Source: Methanobacteriota archaeon
GTDB taxonomy: Archaea > Halobacteriota > Methanomicrobia > Methanomicrobiales > Methanospirillaceae
DNA length: 64,000 nt
Direction: 5' to 3'
Assembly: GCA_029547605.1 (NCBI GenBank)
Contig: JAKPPB010000020.1
Coordinates: 1 to 64,000, forward strand
A program made the translations under genes and the position numbers. Below the pieces are notes generated by a model. The model was given only the letters and a program-made list of their open reading frames with translations, was not told where the DNA came from and did no database searches. The number at the start of each line of letters is the position of its first letter. The first letter of the stretch is position 1. This document shows, in pieces, positions 1 to 8,033 of this stretch.

Positions 1-177
1 GGCTGCAACATGATCGCAAGCACACTCGGTGCCGACCTTATCATGTACGGCCCCATCGAGAACGTGGAGGCCATGATCACTGCCCAGGCATACACCGACA
101 TGGTTGTGCTGGAAGCCACCCGGCAGATGGGAATCGAGTGCAAGGCCGAGAACCACCCCATATTCAAACTCATTTAA
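1..177 (+). CDS. mtrH: Tetrahydromethanopterin S-methyltransferase subunit H, C-terminal fragment
   Basis: The window opens inside a gene; the last 58 codons are readable in frame 1 and end at TAA. The peptide contains GADLIMYGPIENVEAM, which matches the C-terminal region of MtrH, the subunit that moves the methyl group from methyl-H4MPT to the corrinoid of the membrane Mtr complex in methanogenesis. MtrH is commonly the last gene of the mtr operon, which fits the strong T-run directly after the stop. Identification rests on a short tail, so related MtrH-like methyltransferases cannot be fully excluded. Confidence 0.8.
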   Translation, partial: GCNMIASTLGADLIMYGPIENVEAMITAQAYTDMVVLEATRQMGIECKAENHPIFKLI

Positions 178-185
178 TTTTTTTT
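178..185 (+). terminator. T-run terminator after mtrH
   Basis: Eight consecutive T on the coding strand directly follow the mtrH stop codon. Archaeal RNA polymerase terminates at such U-tracts without needing a hairpin. It probably closes the mtr operon. Confidence 0.6.
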
Positions 186-401
186 AGCATATACACGCAT
201 GTACAAGCCGCTGGCGTGTGCATTCAGGGAATGCCACCTGCCCGGATACCCTTTTCCTGGTCCTGACATATTACACATGCTGAAGGCATGTGCATGCACA
301 CTGGGAACGCAACCTGTCAAGGGAAGCGCTCATCTACCACCCGGTTCTGTTGAGAAAGTGCACTTCATGCCTTTAAAAAAAGCATCAGAATGATAGACGC
401 G
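186..401. other. Convergent intergenic spacer with palindrome and T-run
   Basis: No convincing gene lies between mtrH and the convergent radical SAM gene. The stretch holds a perfect 12-bp palindrome, TGTGCATGCACA, at 289-300. A run of seven A at 375-381 is a T-run terminator for the minus-strand radical SAM gene that ends at 402. The 64-aa ORF beginning at 199 has no recognisable family features. Confidence 0.5.
375..381 (-). terminator. T-run terminator for the radical SAM gene
   Basis: Seven T on the minus strand lie about 20 bp past the stop codon of the radical SAM gene, consistent with archaeal intrinsic termination. Confidence 0.5.
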
Positions 402-1565
402 TTACCGCGTCTGCATCGCCTGGTGCCGCATCAGCGCCATGATGCCGGGCTTCCTCTCCTTCTTCCGAGTCGGCGGGAAAAGGTCCATCTCGAACGGCAG
501 GGAGTCCGCCATCTCGCGGTCAAGGCGGGCGATGATCTCGTCGAATATGCGCCTGTACGCGGTGCAGTAGGGGTCCACCCCCTTTATCTCTCCGCCATGA
601 GGGACCATGGCGTTGTAGGGGCACCCACCACGGCAATACCGGATATGGGTGCACCCGGCACAGGCCTGGTCGACGAATGCCCGGAAATCCCTCATGAGCC
701 GCCCCACATGTGAGTCCGCAAGCGCATCGAGTGTCGGACGGTCGGCCACGTTTCCCATCACGTACTCCGGCATCCCCACGAACCGGTAACAGGGGTAGAT
801 GCCGCCGTCAGGACCGACCGCAAAAGTGCTCCCCATGCAGTCGACAAAGGTGCAGACCGTTCCATGCCGGAAGAATACACACTTGCACAGGTCGTTGATA
901 TTCATGATCTCCATTCTCCCCAGGTGCTCAAGGGATGCATCAAGGAGATAGACGAGCAGCTCCCCGTAATCAGCGGGGTAGAGTGTCCAGGGCTCGGGGT
1001 TATCGTTTCGAAGCGACGGGAGGGCCGGGTGCAGCTTGAGGGTAAAGCCATTCTCCTTGAAGAAACGGACGATCTTCTCCCGCTCGTGAAAGGACCGCGA
1101 TGTGAAGGTGCAGATGAAACTCACTCTCAGCCCGTGCTCCCGTGCGATCGCATACCCCCTCATCGTCTTCTGGAAGTAGCCTTCCCCCCTCTGGATATCG
1201 TTGAGCTCCTCCGGGCCGTCGATGCTGGTCCCTATGGGAACGTGGTATTCTGCCAGGACATCCGCGATCTCAGGAGTCATCAGCCAGAGATTGGACTGCA
1301 TGGCAAACTCGGGGTCCAGGTGCGCAAGCTCGCGCGAGATGAGGGGCAGCGCCTCGCGGTAGAACCCGGCGCCTGCCAGGAGCGGCTCGCCGCCGTGGAA
1401 AGTGAATGTCACCCGCTCCTTCTCGATGCCTTTCAGCCACTCCACCACCTCTCTGAGGGTCCCCATGCCCATCCGTGGTGATCCAGGGTCGGAACTCCAG
1501 CAGTACCTGCACCTGGCAGGGCAGCCGAGAGTGGGGACGATCATCACGTGGAAGGCATTCTTCAT
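402..1565 (-). CDS. SPASM-type radical SAM enzyme, putative peptide-modifying
   Basis: The 387-aa protein has the radical SAM cluster motif CPARCRYC near residue 15, the FHGGEP segment around residue 57 typical of the SAM-binding barrel, and a Cys-rich C-terminal SPASM region (CAGC, YCRGGCP, DPYC, residues about 300-335) for auxiliary Fe-S clusters. This architecture is that of sulfatase- or peptide-maturing radical SAM enzymes, and methanogens carry a related lineage suspected of acting on small Cys-rich peptides. No sulfatase and no obvious precursor peptide lies beside it. A minus-strand TATA-like GATTAAATTT sits about 90-100 bp upstream of the ATG. The substrate is unknown. Confidence 0.8.
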   Translation of the reverse strand: MKNAFHVMIVPTLGCPARCRYCWSSDPGSPRMGMGTLREVVEWLKGIEKERVTFTFHGGEPLLAGAGFYREALPLISRELAHLDPEFAMQSNLWLMTPEIADVLAEYHVPIGTSIDGPEELNDIQRGEGYFQKTMRGYAIAREHGLRVSFICTFTSRSFHEREKIVRFFKENGFTLKLHPALPSLRNDNPEPWTLYPADYGELLVYLLDASLEHLGRMEIMNINDLCKCVFFRHGTVCTFVDCMGSTFAVGPDGGIYPCYRFVGMPEYVMGNVADRPTLDALADSHVGRLMRDFRAFVDQACAGCTHIRYCRGGCPYNAMVPHGGEIKGVDPYCTAYRRIFDEIIARLDREMADSLPFEMDLFPPTRKKERKPGIMALMRHQAMQTR

Positions 1566-1669
1566 GAGAGAAGAGCTTTATCCCCATGGGTGGTAAGGGT
1601 TGCCTTTCCTGCACACGGGGACCGTATAGATCCAGCAGCGTCCGACAGATCCCGAAATTTAATCATGTG

Positions 1670-2120
1670 AGACTTGCGTCTCTCTTCGGTGAACGTAAGG
1701 GCGAGCAGATCTTTCCACGCTGTGGAATCCCAGGTGCCAGGGTCCGCATGGGTGGTGCATGGCTGGTATAGTAGTTCTGCGGGATCGGGTGGGCGCCGGC
1801 GACCACGTCCCTGCGGTATTTCTCACAGACAAACCGCGAGAAGTATCCAATACAGGGGACATGGGGGGGTATCCGGCCACCATTCCGGTCCTGAGGTGGA
1901 CACACTCCGCCCCGTTCTTCTTCAATTCCTTCGCGGCATATATTCGACTTACCCACCTGGATACCCGTTGCAGGTAGCAAACCAGACCAGTTCAACATCC
2001 CTGCCCTTGTACCGCTCGAACGCACCCTCCCGGTTTCGTAACGCACGGTGGTATTTCCCCTCCCGCAGAGGTCCGGCTGCGGTCGCAGATGATGATTCCC
2101 GGCTTTATGGTCTCTCCCAT
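1670..2120 (-). pseudogene. Frameshifted CGGC-domain protein
   Basis: Reading the minus strand in alternating frames reconstructs a CGGC-domain protein (a small Cys-rich putative metal-binding family). It starts at ATG 2120 with KPGIIICDRSRTSAGG, then in other frames gives YHRALRNREGAFERYKGRDV, ELVWFATCNGYPGG, LKKNGAECVHLRTGMVAGYP, CIGYFSRFVCEKYRRDVV and TWDSTAWKDLL. At least three frame changes are needed, one at a seven-C run near 1862-1869. The expected CxGCPGG motif reads CNGYPGG and the upstream CDRC reads CDRS, so metal-ligand cysteines are also lost. No single frame spans it. This is a decayed gene rather than a sequencing slip. The exact 3' end is uncertain. Confidence 0.75.
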
Positions 2121-2300
2121 CCCGTCTCACCCTTTCCAATCACGGTATGTGCAATGTTCGCCACCATTGCAGAAATAGGATGCAATACCGCCCGCCTGGT
2201 CGCCCCTTCCTCGCATGGCGTGCCTGATATGCATCGGGTCCTCTCACTTTCACTCCCCCTGCCACTCCATTCATACCTGCCGGTGATCCAGATACCCGTC

Positions 2301-2555
2301 ATGAGACAAGGGATGAATGAACCATCCGCACCGGGAATGCCCCGTAAAGGGCGCCTGGACCTCCACGAGACCGCTGACCGCTGGCTCCGTGCCCGCCGGG
2401 CACTGCCGGCAGCCGACCAGCCCCATGCCGAGCGGCTGGCGGAGATGATCCGGGCCCATGCTACCGACCGCCTTTCCGCGATCGAGGACCCGCTGGAAGC
2501 GGCGATGTTCTCACTGCTTGTCGAGATGGAAAAAGAACCGCACAGGGGGGAGTAG
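2301..2555 (+). CDS. Small helical protein of unknown function
   Basis: The 84-aa reading frame (start ATG 2301, alternative 2313) encodes a charged, mostly helical protein with LDLHETADRWLRARRALP and a C-terminal segment IEDPLEAAMFSLLVEMEKE. The longer upstream frame in the ORF track runs through the CGGC pseudogene and is not credible, so the start was placed after it. Composition looks protein-like with amphipathic helices and no membrane segment. I do not recognise the family. It could be a lineage-specific small protein or a spurious frame. Confidence 0.45.
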   Translation: MRQGMNEPSAPGMPRKGRLDLHETADRWLRARRALPAADQPHAERLAEMIRAHATDRLSAIEDPLEAAMFSLLVEMEKEPHRGE

Positions 2556-2766
2556 TCCACCGCGCAGGGGGCGACAGGCACGAATAGGCCCTGGACCCAT
2601 GAGGGGGGAGGTTTTCCCGTTCAGTCCCTGCAGGTTCCCGTGGCGAGACGCACGTTCCTTTCCGGAACGCCTCCCGCATACCAGTATCCTCATCCTCCCT
2701 CCTCGTCCCCGCCAGGGGGCCCCTCGTGGGCCTCTCGTGTTCGTTTCATCCCATGCTGAGGGGTTC

Positions 2767-4089
2767 TCATGCCTCCCTGCTGCTCCTCTTCATGGGGTAG
2801 AGGTCTGCCCCTGCCAGGTCTCCCAGCGCAAACCCATAGCGTTCCCGGATGGAAGCGGGCATCTCCTTCTCAGGGATCTCAGTAAACCCAAAAGACCTGA
2901 AGAACTCGATCATCTCCCCGGTGGATAAGGTGTGCAGGGGCTCTGCACCGCACTCGTGTACCAGGAGAGAGACCACGCTCCTGGCGTACCCCCTGCGGCG
3001 GAACCCTTCCTGAGTGAACACCCCGTCGATCTCCAGACCATCGGGATACCTCCTGCAGCGGGCGAGTGATACAAGGTCTCCATCCACAAACACGCCGAAT
3101 ATGCGATCCACAGAGGGATCTGCGCACTGCTGGCGGTAATGAGACCACGTCTCTTCTGCACGGGGAAATTCGGCAGTACCTATCTCCCTGACCTGGACAT
3201 CACGGGATGATCCGGGGAAGCGGATGAGAACTGGGATGCGGGCGCGCTTTGCGACCTCCGCGGCAATACTGCCGATGGGTCCCTGCTTCAGGTAATCTGA
3301 TGCCCCAAACCTGGAGATGAGGATCAGGGTTGCCTGCTCCTCTTCGGCCATCCTGCAGATCTCTCCGGCGGGGTCTCCGAACCTGATAAGAGGGCTGACC
3401 ATTCCTCTCCGGGGCGCAAGGTCGCGCTGGAGGAAGGAGAGCGCCTCAATGGCGTGCTGGAGTTTCTTCTGCAGGTCATTACGGTCGTTGACCGAGCCAA
3501 TGATATGCATGAGGATGATCTCTTCGTATTCATCCAGCTCGCCCAGGAACTCTATGGTCTCGAAAGTGGTACGGGAAAAATCCACCGGAACAAGTATGCG
3601 GGAGAAGAGCGGCTTCTCCCTGGAAGCCGGAACCCCGGCAGCCTCACTCCCCGGACCGTGTTCCTCTGGAAAATGGGTGACAAGGACATGCATCCTGGCT
3701 TCCTCCACGACTCTTTTCGAGACATGGCCCATGAGAACGTCCCTCAAAAAACCCCTGCCCTTTCCCCCGATCAGGAGAAGATCTGCCCCGTTCCTCTCCG
3801 CTGACTCCAGGATCGCGGAATGGATGCCAGCACTCTTCGGGGGGGCAACCTCGTAGGTAACCGAAAACCCCGCCTTCTCGAGCGCTTCGCCTGCGTATGC
3901 AAGCGCATTGGCGGGCGTGCTCGGTGAATTCCTCGCCTCTGCGGATGAGTGCCAAGTCATGCACTCCGAAGCCTCTTCAGTGATATGCAGGAGAACGACC
4001 TCCGTAGCCCCAGGTATCTCCGTTGCGTACCGGATCGTCCTCTGGGCATACCACGAGAAGTCGGTGGGGATGAGGATTCGCTCATACAT
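2767..4089 (-). CDS. Tandem universal stress protein fused to a GNAT acetyltransferase
   Basis: The 440-aa protein has two Usp domains (about residues 1-145 and 158-295). Each starts with the Usp signature (YERILIPTDFS, FSRILVPVDFS). The first retains the GGKGRGFLRDVLMGHVS ATP-loop pattern (G-2x-G-9x-G-S/T-like); the second reads SRFGASDYLKQGPIGSIA. Residues about 300-440 match a GNAT fold, with EGFRRRGYARSVVSLLVHE as the acetyl-CoA loop (RxxGxA). This links a nucleotide-sensing stress module to an acetyltransferase; the substrate is unknown. It is monocistronic, with a TATA-like ATTAATAC about 55-60 bp upstream of the ATG. Confidence 0.85.
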   Translation of the reverse strand: MYERILIPTDFSWYAQRTIRYATEIPGATEVVLLHITEEASECMTWHSSAEARNSPSTPANALAYAGEALEKAGFSVTYEVAPPKSAGIHSAILESAERNGADLLLIGGKGRGFLRDVLMGHVSKRVVEEARMHVLVTHFPEEHGPGSEAAGVPASREKPLFSRILVPVDFSRTTFETIEFLGELDEYEEIILMHIIGSVNDRNDLQKKLQHAIEALSFLQRDLAPRRGMVSPLIRFGDPAGEICRMAEEEQATLILISRFGASDYLKQGPIGSIAAEVAKRARIPVLIRFPGSSRDVQVREIGTAEFPRAEETWSHYRQQCADPSVDRIFGVFVDGDLVSLARCRRYPDGLEIDGVFTQEGFRRRGYARSVVSLLVHECGAEPLHTLSTGEMIEFFRSFGFTEIPEKEMPASIRERYGFALGDLAGADLYPMKRSSREA

Positions 4090-4520
4090 TCTGAAAAATT
4101 CACCCTTGCAGAGTTGGTCTGGTAAGAGTGTTGCAGCGGTGACGTATTAATCTGTACATCACCCCTGGGTTCGCCCCTTCGTGTCGCATGTAACGGTGTT
4201 CTGCCATTCCAACGGGAGGATTTTTCAGTATATACCATATGATGCAATACCAAAGAGGGGGTTATCCGGTACCCCACCCTCCGGCTGGGAACGCTTCCCC
4301 CGTTGTGTAACCGGTTCTGGTATTGGAAATGGGGGGCCCAGATTCATCAGATGGCTGCTGGTCGCATCCCACATATTGCGTGCGGGACGCATCGCTCTCT
4401 CAGCACGACTTTATTTTTTGGAGGATGGAAGAGGGAACAGGAGCGGGGTGCTGAAATGGACCCGCGGAATCGAACGCATCTCCCTCGTCAGACTGACGAG
4501 AGGAGAAAAAAAGTGAGGGT
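4090..4520. other. Intergenic region with Usp promoter, palindrome and rubredoxin terminator
   Basis: No supported gene is seen in these 431 bp. Near the right end lies a perfect inverted repeat, CTCGTCAG-A-CTGACGAG, at 4484-4500. A minus-strand T7 run at 4506-4512 follows the rubredoxin stop. A minus-strand TATA-like element near 4143-4150 probably serves the Usp-GNAT gene. Confidence 0.5.
4506..4512 (-). terminator. T-run terminator for the rubredoxin gene
   Basis: Seven T on the minus strand lie 9 bp past the stop codon of the rubredoxin gene. Confidence 0.55.
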
Positions 4521-4907
4521 TCAGGGGATGTCCAGAGGGTCGAACCCCTGCTTGAAGACCTTTCCGAATTGTTTGGAGATCTTTGGGTCGAGGTTGCAGA
4601 CCGGGCAGGTATAATCTTCAGGGAGATCCTCAAATGCCGTCCCGGGTTTGATACCGCGGTGAGGTTCTCCGCGCTTCTGGTCATAGACGTATCCGCAGAC
4701 CGAGCAGAGCCACTTGGTAGGGACCCACTCCTCGAATCCCCACTTTCCGATCTTCCCCTTCCCCTCCATGCCGCAGATGGGGCAGATGTAGCTGTCCGGA
4801 AGGTCCTCAAAGGCGGTCCCTGCGGGAATACCGTTGTGCGGCTCTCCACGCAGCGGGGAGTAAATATAGCCGCAGACCTTGCATTTATAGCGTTTCGTTC
4901 CAGTCAT
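4521..4907 (-). CDS. Two-domain rubredoxin
   Basis: The 128-aa protein is two complete rubredoxin domains in tandem. Each has both CxxC knuckles: CKVCGYIY with CPICGM, and CSVCGYVY with CPVCNL. Each carries the [12 protein letters not shown] / [12 protein letters not shown] signature, so it should bind two mononuclear iron centres. Rubredoxins carry single electrons in the cytoplasm, often to oxygen- or peroxide-reducing enzymes in strict anaerobes; no such partner is adjacent. Start chosen at ATG 4907; a GTG two codons upstream (4913) is possible. Confidence 0.92.
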   Translation of the reverse strand: MTGTKRYKCKVCGYIYSPLRGEPHNGIPAGTAFEDLPDSYICPICGMEGKGKIGKWGFEEWVPTKWLCSVCGYVYDQKRGEPHRGIKPGTAFEDLPEDYTCPVCNLDPKISKQFGKVFKQGFDPLDIP

Positions 4908-4954
4908 GATCACTCATCTTCTTTATAGTGCAATGTCATGCCCCTGGAGAATTT

Positions 4955-5089
4955 AATACTATTTTTACCGGAATCTTCCACACCCTTTTCTTCGCAATCC
5001 ATGAAGCAAGTGTGGGGGAGCGGGAGTTATTCCCGGGGTATTTTGGGGTCTTTGCCACAGCATAGAAAAGCCCTGGAGGGAGATTTATT
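4955..5089. promoter_or_regulatory. Divergent promoter region for rubredoxin and ligase
   Basis: On the minus strand GTATTAAATTC (about 4957-4967) lies the right distance from the rubredoxin start to give a leader of about 30 nt. On the plus strand GATTTATTC (5081-5089) lies about 25 bp before ATG 5112, which would give a leaderless mRNA and supports the shorter ligase start. Confidence 0.5.
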
Positions 5090-5111
5090 CATCACCGGTA
5101 CTGATACTCCC

Positions 5112-6464
5112 ATGATGTCAACCAGTGCATTCTTTGACCGCCAGATGGAGACACTCCCGCGTGATGATCTCGATGCCCTGGTGGATGAGAGGATACAATA
5201 TACTGTGAGGTATGCACGCGACCATTCACCGTTCTACCGGAACTGGTTCCGCGAGCATCGCATCCGCCCGGAGGATATCAGGTCCCATGACGACCTGAAG
5301 TCACTCCCGATCATATCAGGGAGGACCATCCGCGAGAACCAGCCGCCCCAAAAGAGCGAGTTTCTCTTCAGGAGCGTGCCCTGGGAGGAGATTTTTACCG
5401 TGCATGAGACAAGCGGGACCTCCGGCACTCCAAAGAGTTTCTTCCTGACCTGGGAGGACTGGGAACGCTATGCTGCAAAGTATGCACGGATATTTGTATC
5501 CCAGGGCTTTGGAAAGGGTGACAGGGTGGTGATCTGCGCTTCCTACGGGATGAACGTCGGGGCCAACACCATGACGCTTGCGGCGCGAGGAATCGGGATG
5601 ACCATCATCCCGATCGGCAAGTGCACCTTCCCTCGGAGGATCCTCGAGAGTTACCATCCCACGGGGATCGTCGGGAGCGTCTTTAAGCTGTTGAGACTCG
5701 CACGGCAGCTCGAAGGCGAAGGCCTTGACCCCAGAGAGACCTCACTTGAACGGCTCATCGTCGGCGGCGAGAGTTTTGCCGACGAGTCACGGATGTACCT
5801 TGCAGAGGTATGGGACCGCGAGGTCTTCAACACATACGGCAGCACTGAAGGGACCATGTGCGGTGAATGTCGCGAGCGCTCCGGGCTCCACGTGCCTGAA
5901 GACCTCGTCCATGTCGATGTATATGATCCCTCGATGGGCGGGTTTGTCACTGACGGAGAATGCGGGCGGGCGGTGCTCACGACTCTCATACCTCCCGGCG
6001 GCCGTTGCGGTACGCTCCTTATAAATTACGACACAGAGGACACGACTGTCGTGATGACCCGCAAGCCGTGTGCATGCGGCAGGACACACATGAAGATTTA
6101 CACCCCCCAGCGCGAGGCTGAGACCCTGTGGATCATGGGGACGCCGGTGAACCGGGTGGATATCGAGCGAGGGGTCTTCCAGCCAGGGAACATGGAATAC
6201 CTGACCGGTGAATACGAGGCATTTGTGTACCGCGGCGAGAATGGCGGAGTCGTCCTCCGTGTGAGCATGGAGGCCTTTGACCCCGCGCACCTGCCCGGAG
6301 AGGAGATCGGCGAACGGTTCATTGCCTCATTCCTCCGCGCGAAACCAGGCCTTGCACCGGCCATTACGGAAGATTTCCACGTCCTCTTCCAGTTCACCCC
6401 GCCGGGTGGTCTTGAACTCTCCCGCGTGAAAGGGAGGCCAAAACGACTGGTGGACCGCCGTTAA
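5112..6464 (+). CDS. PaaK-family adenylate-forming ligase, possible coenzyme F390 synthetase
   Basis: This 450-aa protein of the phenylacetate-CoA ligase branch has the adenylation P-loop TSGTSGTPKSFFLTWEDW (about residue 100), the A5-type YGSTEGTMCGEC, and YDTEDTTVVMTRKPCACGRTH. In methanogens this branch includes F390 synthetase, which adenylylates coenzyme F420 under oxidative stress; aryl-CoA ligases working with indolepyruvate oxidoreductase are the other option. An iorAB pair is in the window but 40 kb away. The ORF track start (4938) adds a non-family N-terminus, so ATG 5112 (or 5115) next to the TATA-like element was chosen. Proximity to rubredoxin mildly favours a redox role. Confidence 0.8.
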   Translation: MMSTSAFFDRQMETLPRDDLDALVDERIQYTVRYARDHSPFYRNWFREHRIRPEDIRSHDDLKSLPIISGRTIRENQPPQKSEFLFRSVPWEEIFTVHETSGTSGTPKSFFLTWEDWERYAAKYARIFVSQGFGKGDRVVICASYGMNVGANTMTLAARGIGMTIIPIGKCTFPRRILESYHPTGIVGSVFKLLRLARQLEGEGLDPRETSLERLIVGGESFADESRMYLAEVWDREVFNTYGSTEGTMCGECRERSGLHVPEDLVHVDVYDPSMGGFVTDGECGRAVLTTLIPPGGRCGTLLINYDTEDTTVVMTRKPCACGRTHMKIYTPQREAETLWIMGTPVNRVDIERGVFQPGNMEYLTGEYEAFVYRGENGGVVLRVSMEAFDPAHLPGEEIGERFIASFLRAKPGLAPAITEDFHVLFQFTPPGGLELSRVKGRPKRLVDRR

Positions 6465-6801
6465 ACACCCTAATCGCGGCACCCCAGGGGGAAATGCGGG
6501 AGAGGACCTGATAACTCGTGGAAAACGCCGCGGCCCGCCCGGTTTTCCCCCTCCTTTCACCGATAAACATGAAAATTTTTAAACCAGGAAGTGGATATGA
6601 TATTGCTCTCTCTGGCTATGTCACCTGGTTTTTTCATTTTGCCGGACACCCCCAGAATCTGGCATCAACCCCCCTATCGATCAGGACCATACCAGGGGAG
6701 CATCTGATTCTTTCTCTTGAGGTCATTCTAGGTTCGTTATTCCTTGTCATTCCATCCACGCTATTAATTGTTCGGGAGAAGAATATTGATCCAGCGTTTG
6801 T
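6465..6801. other. Intergenic region upstream of marC
   Basis: No convincing gene is present. An ORF at 6518-6826 ends in a hydrophobic stretch but overlaps the marC start and has no family features. CTATTAATTG at 6761-6770 is a plausible TATA box for marC, and an additional AT-rich block, AAAATTTTTAAACC, lies near 6570. Confidence 0.45.
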
Positions 6802-7389
6802 ATGGCGGACATGCTCTCGTCTGTGATATATGCCTTCTCGGCGCTCTTTGTCATCCTGGACCCGATACTGAGCGTGCCGATCTTCACCTCGATGACCAAG
6901 GGGCAGTCTTCGTCTGAGATCAACAAGCAGGCACTCATTGCCGTCGCGGTGGCCGGCTTTCTCCTCTACATATTCCTCTTCTTCAACTTCTTCATCTTCA
7001 ATATCCTGGGAATCACCATGCCAAGCTTCCAGGTCGCAGGGGGCATCCTCCTCTTTATCCTGGGGATGCAGATGGCGCTCGGGCTCGATATCGGGAGATC
7101 GAGGGGACCCTCTCAGTCAGTCGCAGGAGTGGTGATCGGAACCCCCCTCCTCTGTGGGCCTGGTGCCATCACCACCGTCATTCTCCTCTCAGAAGAATAC
7201 GGGATCCTTGTGCCGGCTATAGCGATCACGCTCTCACTCGTGGCAACGTGGGTCATCCTCCGGTTTTCATCCCACCTCCAGCGGATCGTTGGCGAAACTG
7301 TAATCGATATCATGGCAAAAGTCCTCGGGATGCTGGTTGCGGCCATCGCAGTGAAGATCATCGCCGATGGAATCATCGGACTCCTATAG
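6802..7389 (+). CDS. MarC family integral membrane protein
   Basis: The 195-aa protein has six predicted hydrophobic helices and the MarC/UPF0056 features LDPILSVPIFTSMTKG after the first helix, a Gly-rich GILLFILGMQMALG and PLLCGPGAITTVILLSE in the middle. MarC proteins are cytoplasmic membrane proteins once linked to multiple antibiotic resistance but of unproven transport function. Length matches the family. It stands alone with its own TATA-like element and is followed by a convergent SpeD-like gene. Confidence 0.88.
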   Translation: MADMLSSVIYAFSALFVILDPILSVPIFTSMTKGQSSSEINKQALIAVAVAGFLLYIFLFFNFFIFNILGITMPSFQVAGGILLFILGMQMALGLDIGRSRGPSQSVAGVVIGTPLLCGPGAITTVILLSEEYGILVPAIAITLSLVATWVILRFSSHLQRIVGETVIDIMAKVLGMLVAAIAVKIIADGIIGLL

Positions 7390-7522
7390 GATGACGCACG
7401 CCTGAAACCACCCGGTCGACGAGGGGTTCAAAACTTCCCTGATCCGTGGTGCGGCCGGAAAGATAGACTGCCCCCGTGCATCCCCGCCCGGATCGGCCCG
7501 GGCAGTATCACGTAAGGATTTC

Positions 7523-7565
7523 AAAAAAAGGATTCCGCATTCTCCCCTGCGCAATGGCAGGGGAG
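7523..7565 (-). terminator. Hairpin plus T-run terminator of the SpeD-like gene
   Basis: A perfect 9-bp stem, CTCCCCTGC / GCAGGGGAG, with a 6-nt loop (7542-7565) is followed on the minus strand by seven T (7523-7529). It lies 26 bp past the stop of the SpeD-like gene and resembles a bacterial-type intrinsic terminator. Confidence 0.65.
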
Positions 7566-7591
7566 TGTTCCGGGAACTATCTGCCAGTCTT

Positions 7592-8017
7592 TTAGTACCT
7601 GAATGCCACAGTGAAGTTCATCGACTGTGCGCCGAAGAACTCCTTGCAGAATTTTGCGGTCTTTTCAGGGCCATACTCCTTGCAGCTGAAGATATCCAGG
7701 TATGCCGAATTGGTCTCATTGGCAAAGTGTCCGGATATGAGCGAGGTCTCGATCAGCTGGGTCATGGAGTAGCCTGCTACCTTGGCACAGGGGCCGAAGT
7801 GGACTATAGTGGGGTCGCCGAATCTCTTCATATCGATGAGATCGCAGAGCTGGATGATGAATTCCTGGATCTTCTCCGGGTCCCTGATGGTCTCCGGGTT
7901 GCAGTGCTTCAGGTCCACCATCGTGCACAAACCCCACGCCTTGTCTGTCTGGAACTTCTTTATCACGTCGTTGTCCTTCATATTCCGGACAACTGCTTCA
8001 CGCTTCATCTCAAGCAT
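7592..8017 (-). CDS. S-adenosylmethionine decarboxylase-related pyruvoyl enzyme
   Basis: The 141-aa protein resembles SpeD/SpeH. Around residue 91 the segment TSLISGHFANETNSAYLDIFSC places Ser, His (+5) and Cys (+20) at the same spacing as Ser63, His68 and Cys83 of the Thermotoga enzyme, the pyruvoyl precursor and catalytic residues. The residue before the cleavage Ser is Thr instead of the usual Glu. Family members self-cleave and decarboxylate AdoMet for polyamine synthesis, but some homologues have other substrates. The divergent N-terminus (KDNDVIKKFQTDKAWG) leaves substrate open. RBS GGTGGGAG precedes ATG 8017. No other polyamine gene is adjacent. Confidence 0.75.
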   Translation of the reverse strand: MLEMKREAVVRNMKDNDVIKKFQTDKAWGLCTMVDLKHCNPETIRDPEKIQEFIIQLCDLIDMKRFGDPTIVHFGPCAKVAGYSMTQLIETSLISGHFANETNSAYLDIFSCKEYGPEKTAKFCKEFFGAQSMNFTVAFRY

Positions 8018-8033
8018 TTGAATTCTCCCACCA

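Noticed and set aside
199-393. 64-aa ORF after mtrH as a Cys-containing precursor for the radical SAM enzyme
   Set aside because: Cys are few and irregular, there is no RBS, and the frame crosses a palindrome and the terminator of the convergent gene.
1674-2300. N-terminal part of the 293-aa plus-strand ORF
   Set aside because: It is antisense to the CGGC pseudogene and has no protein-like features; only the part from 2301 looks coding.
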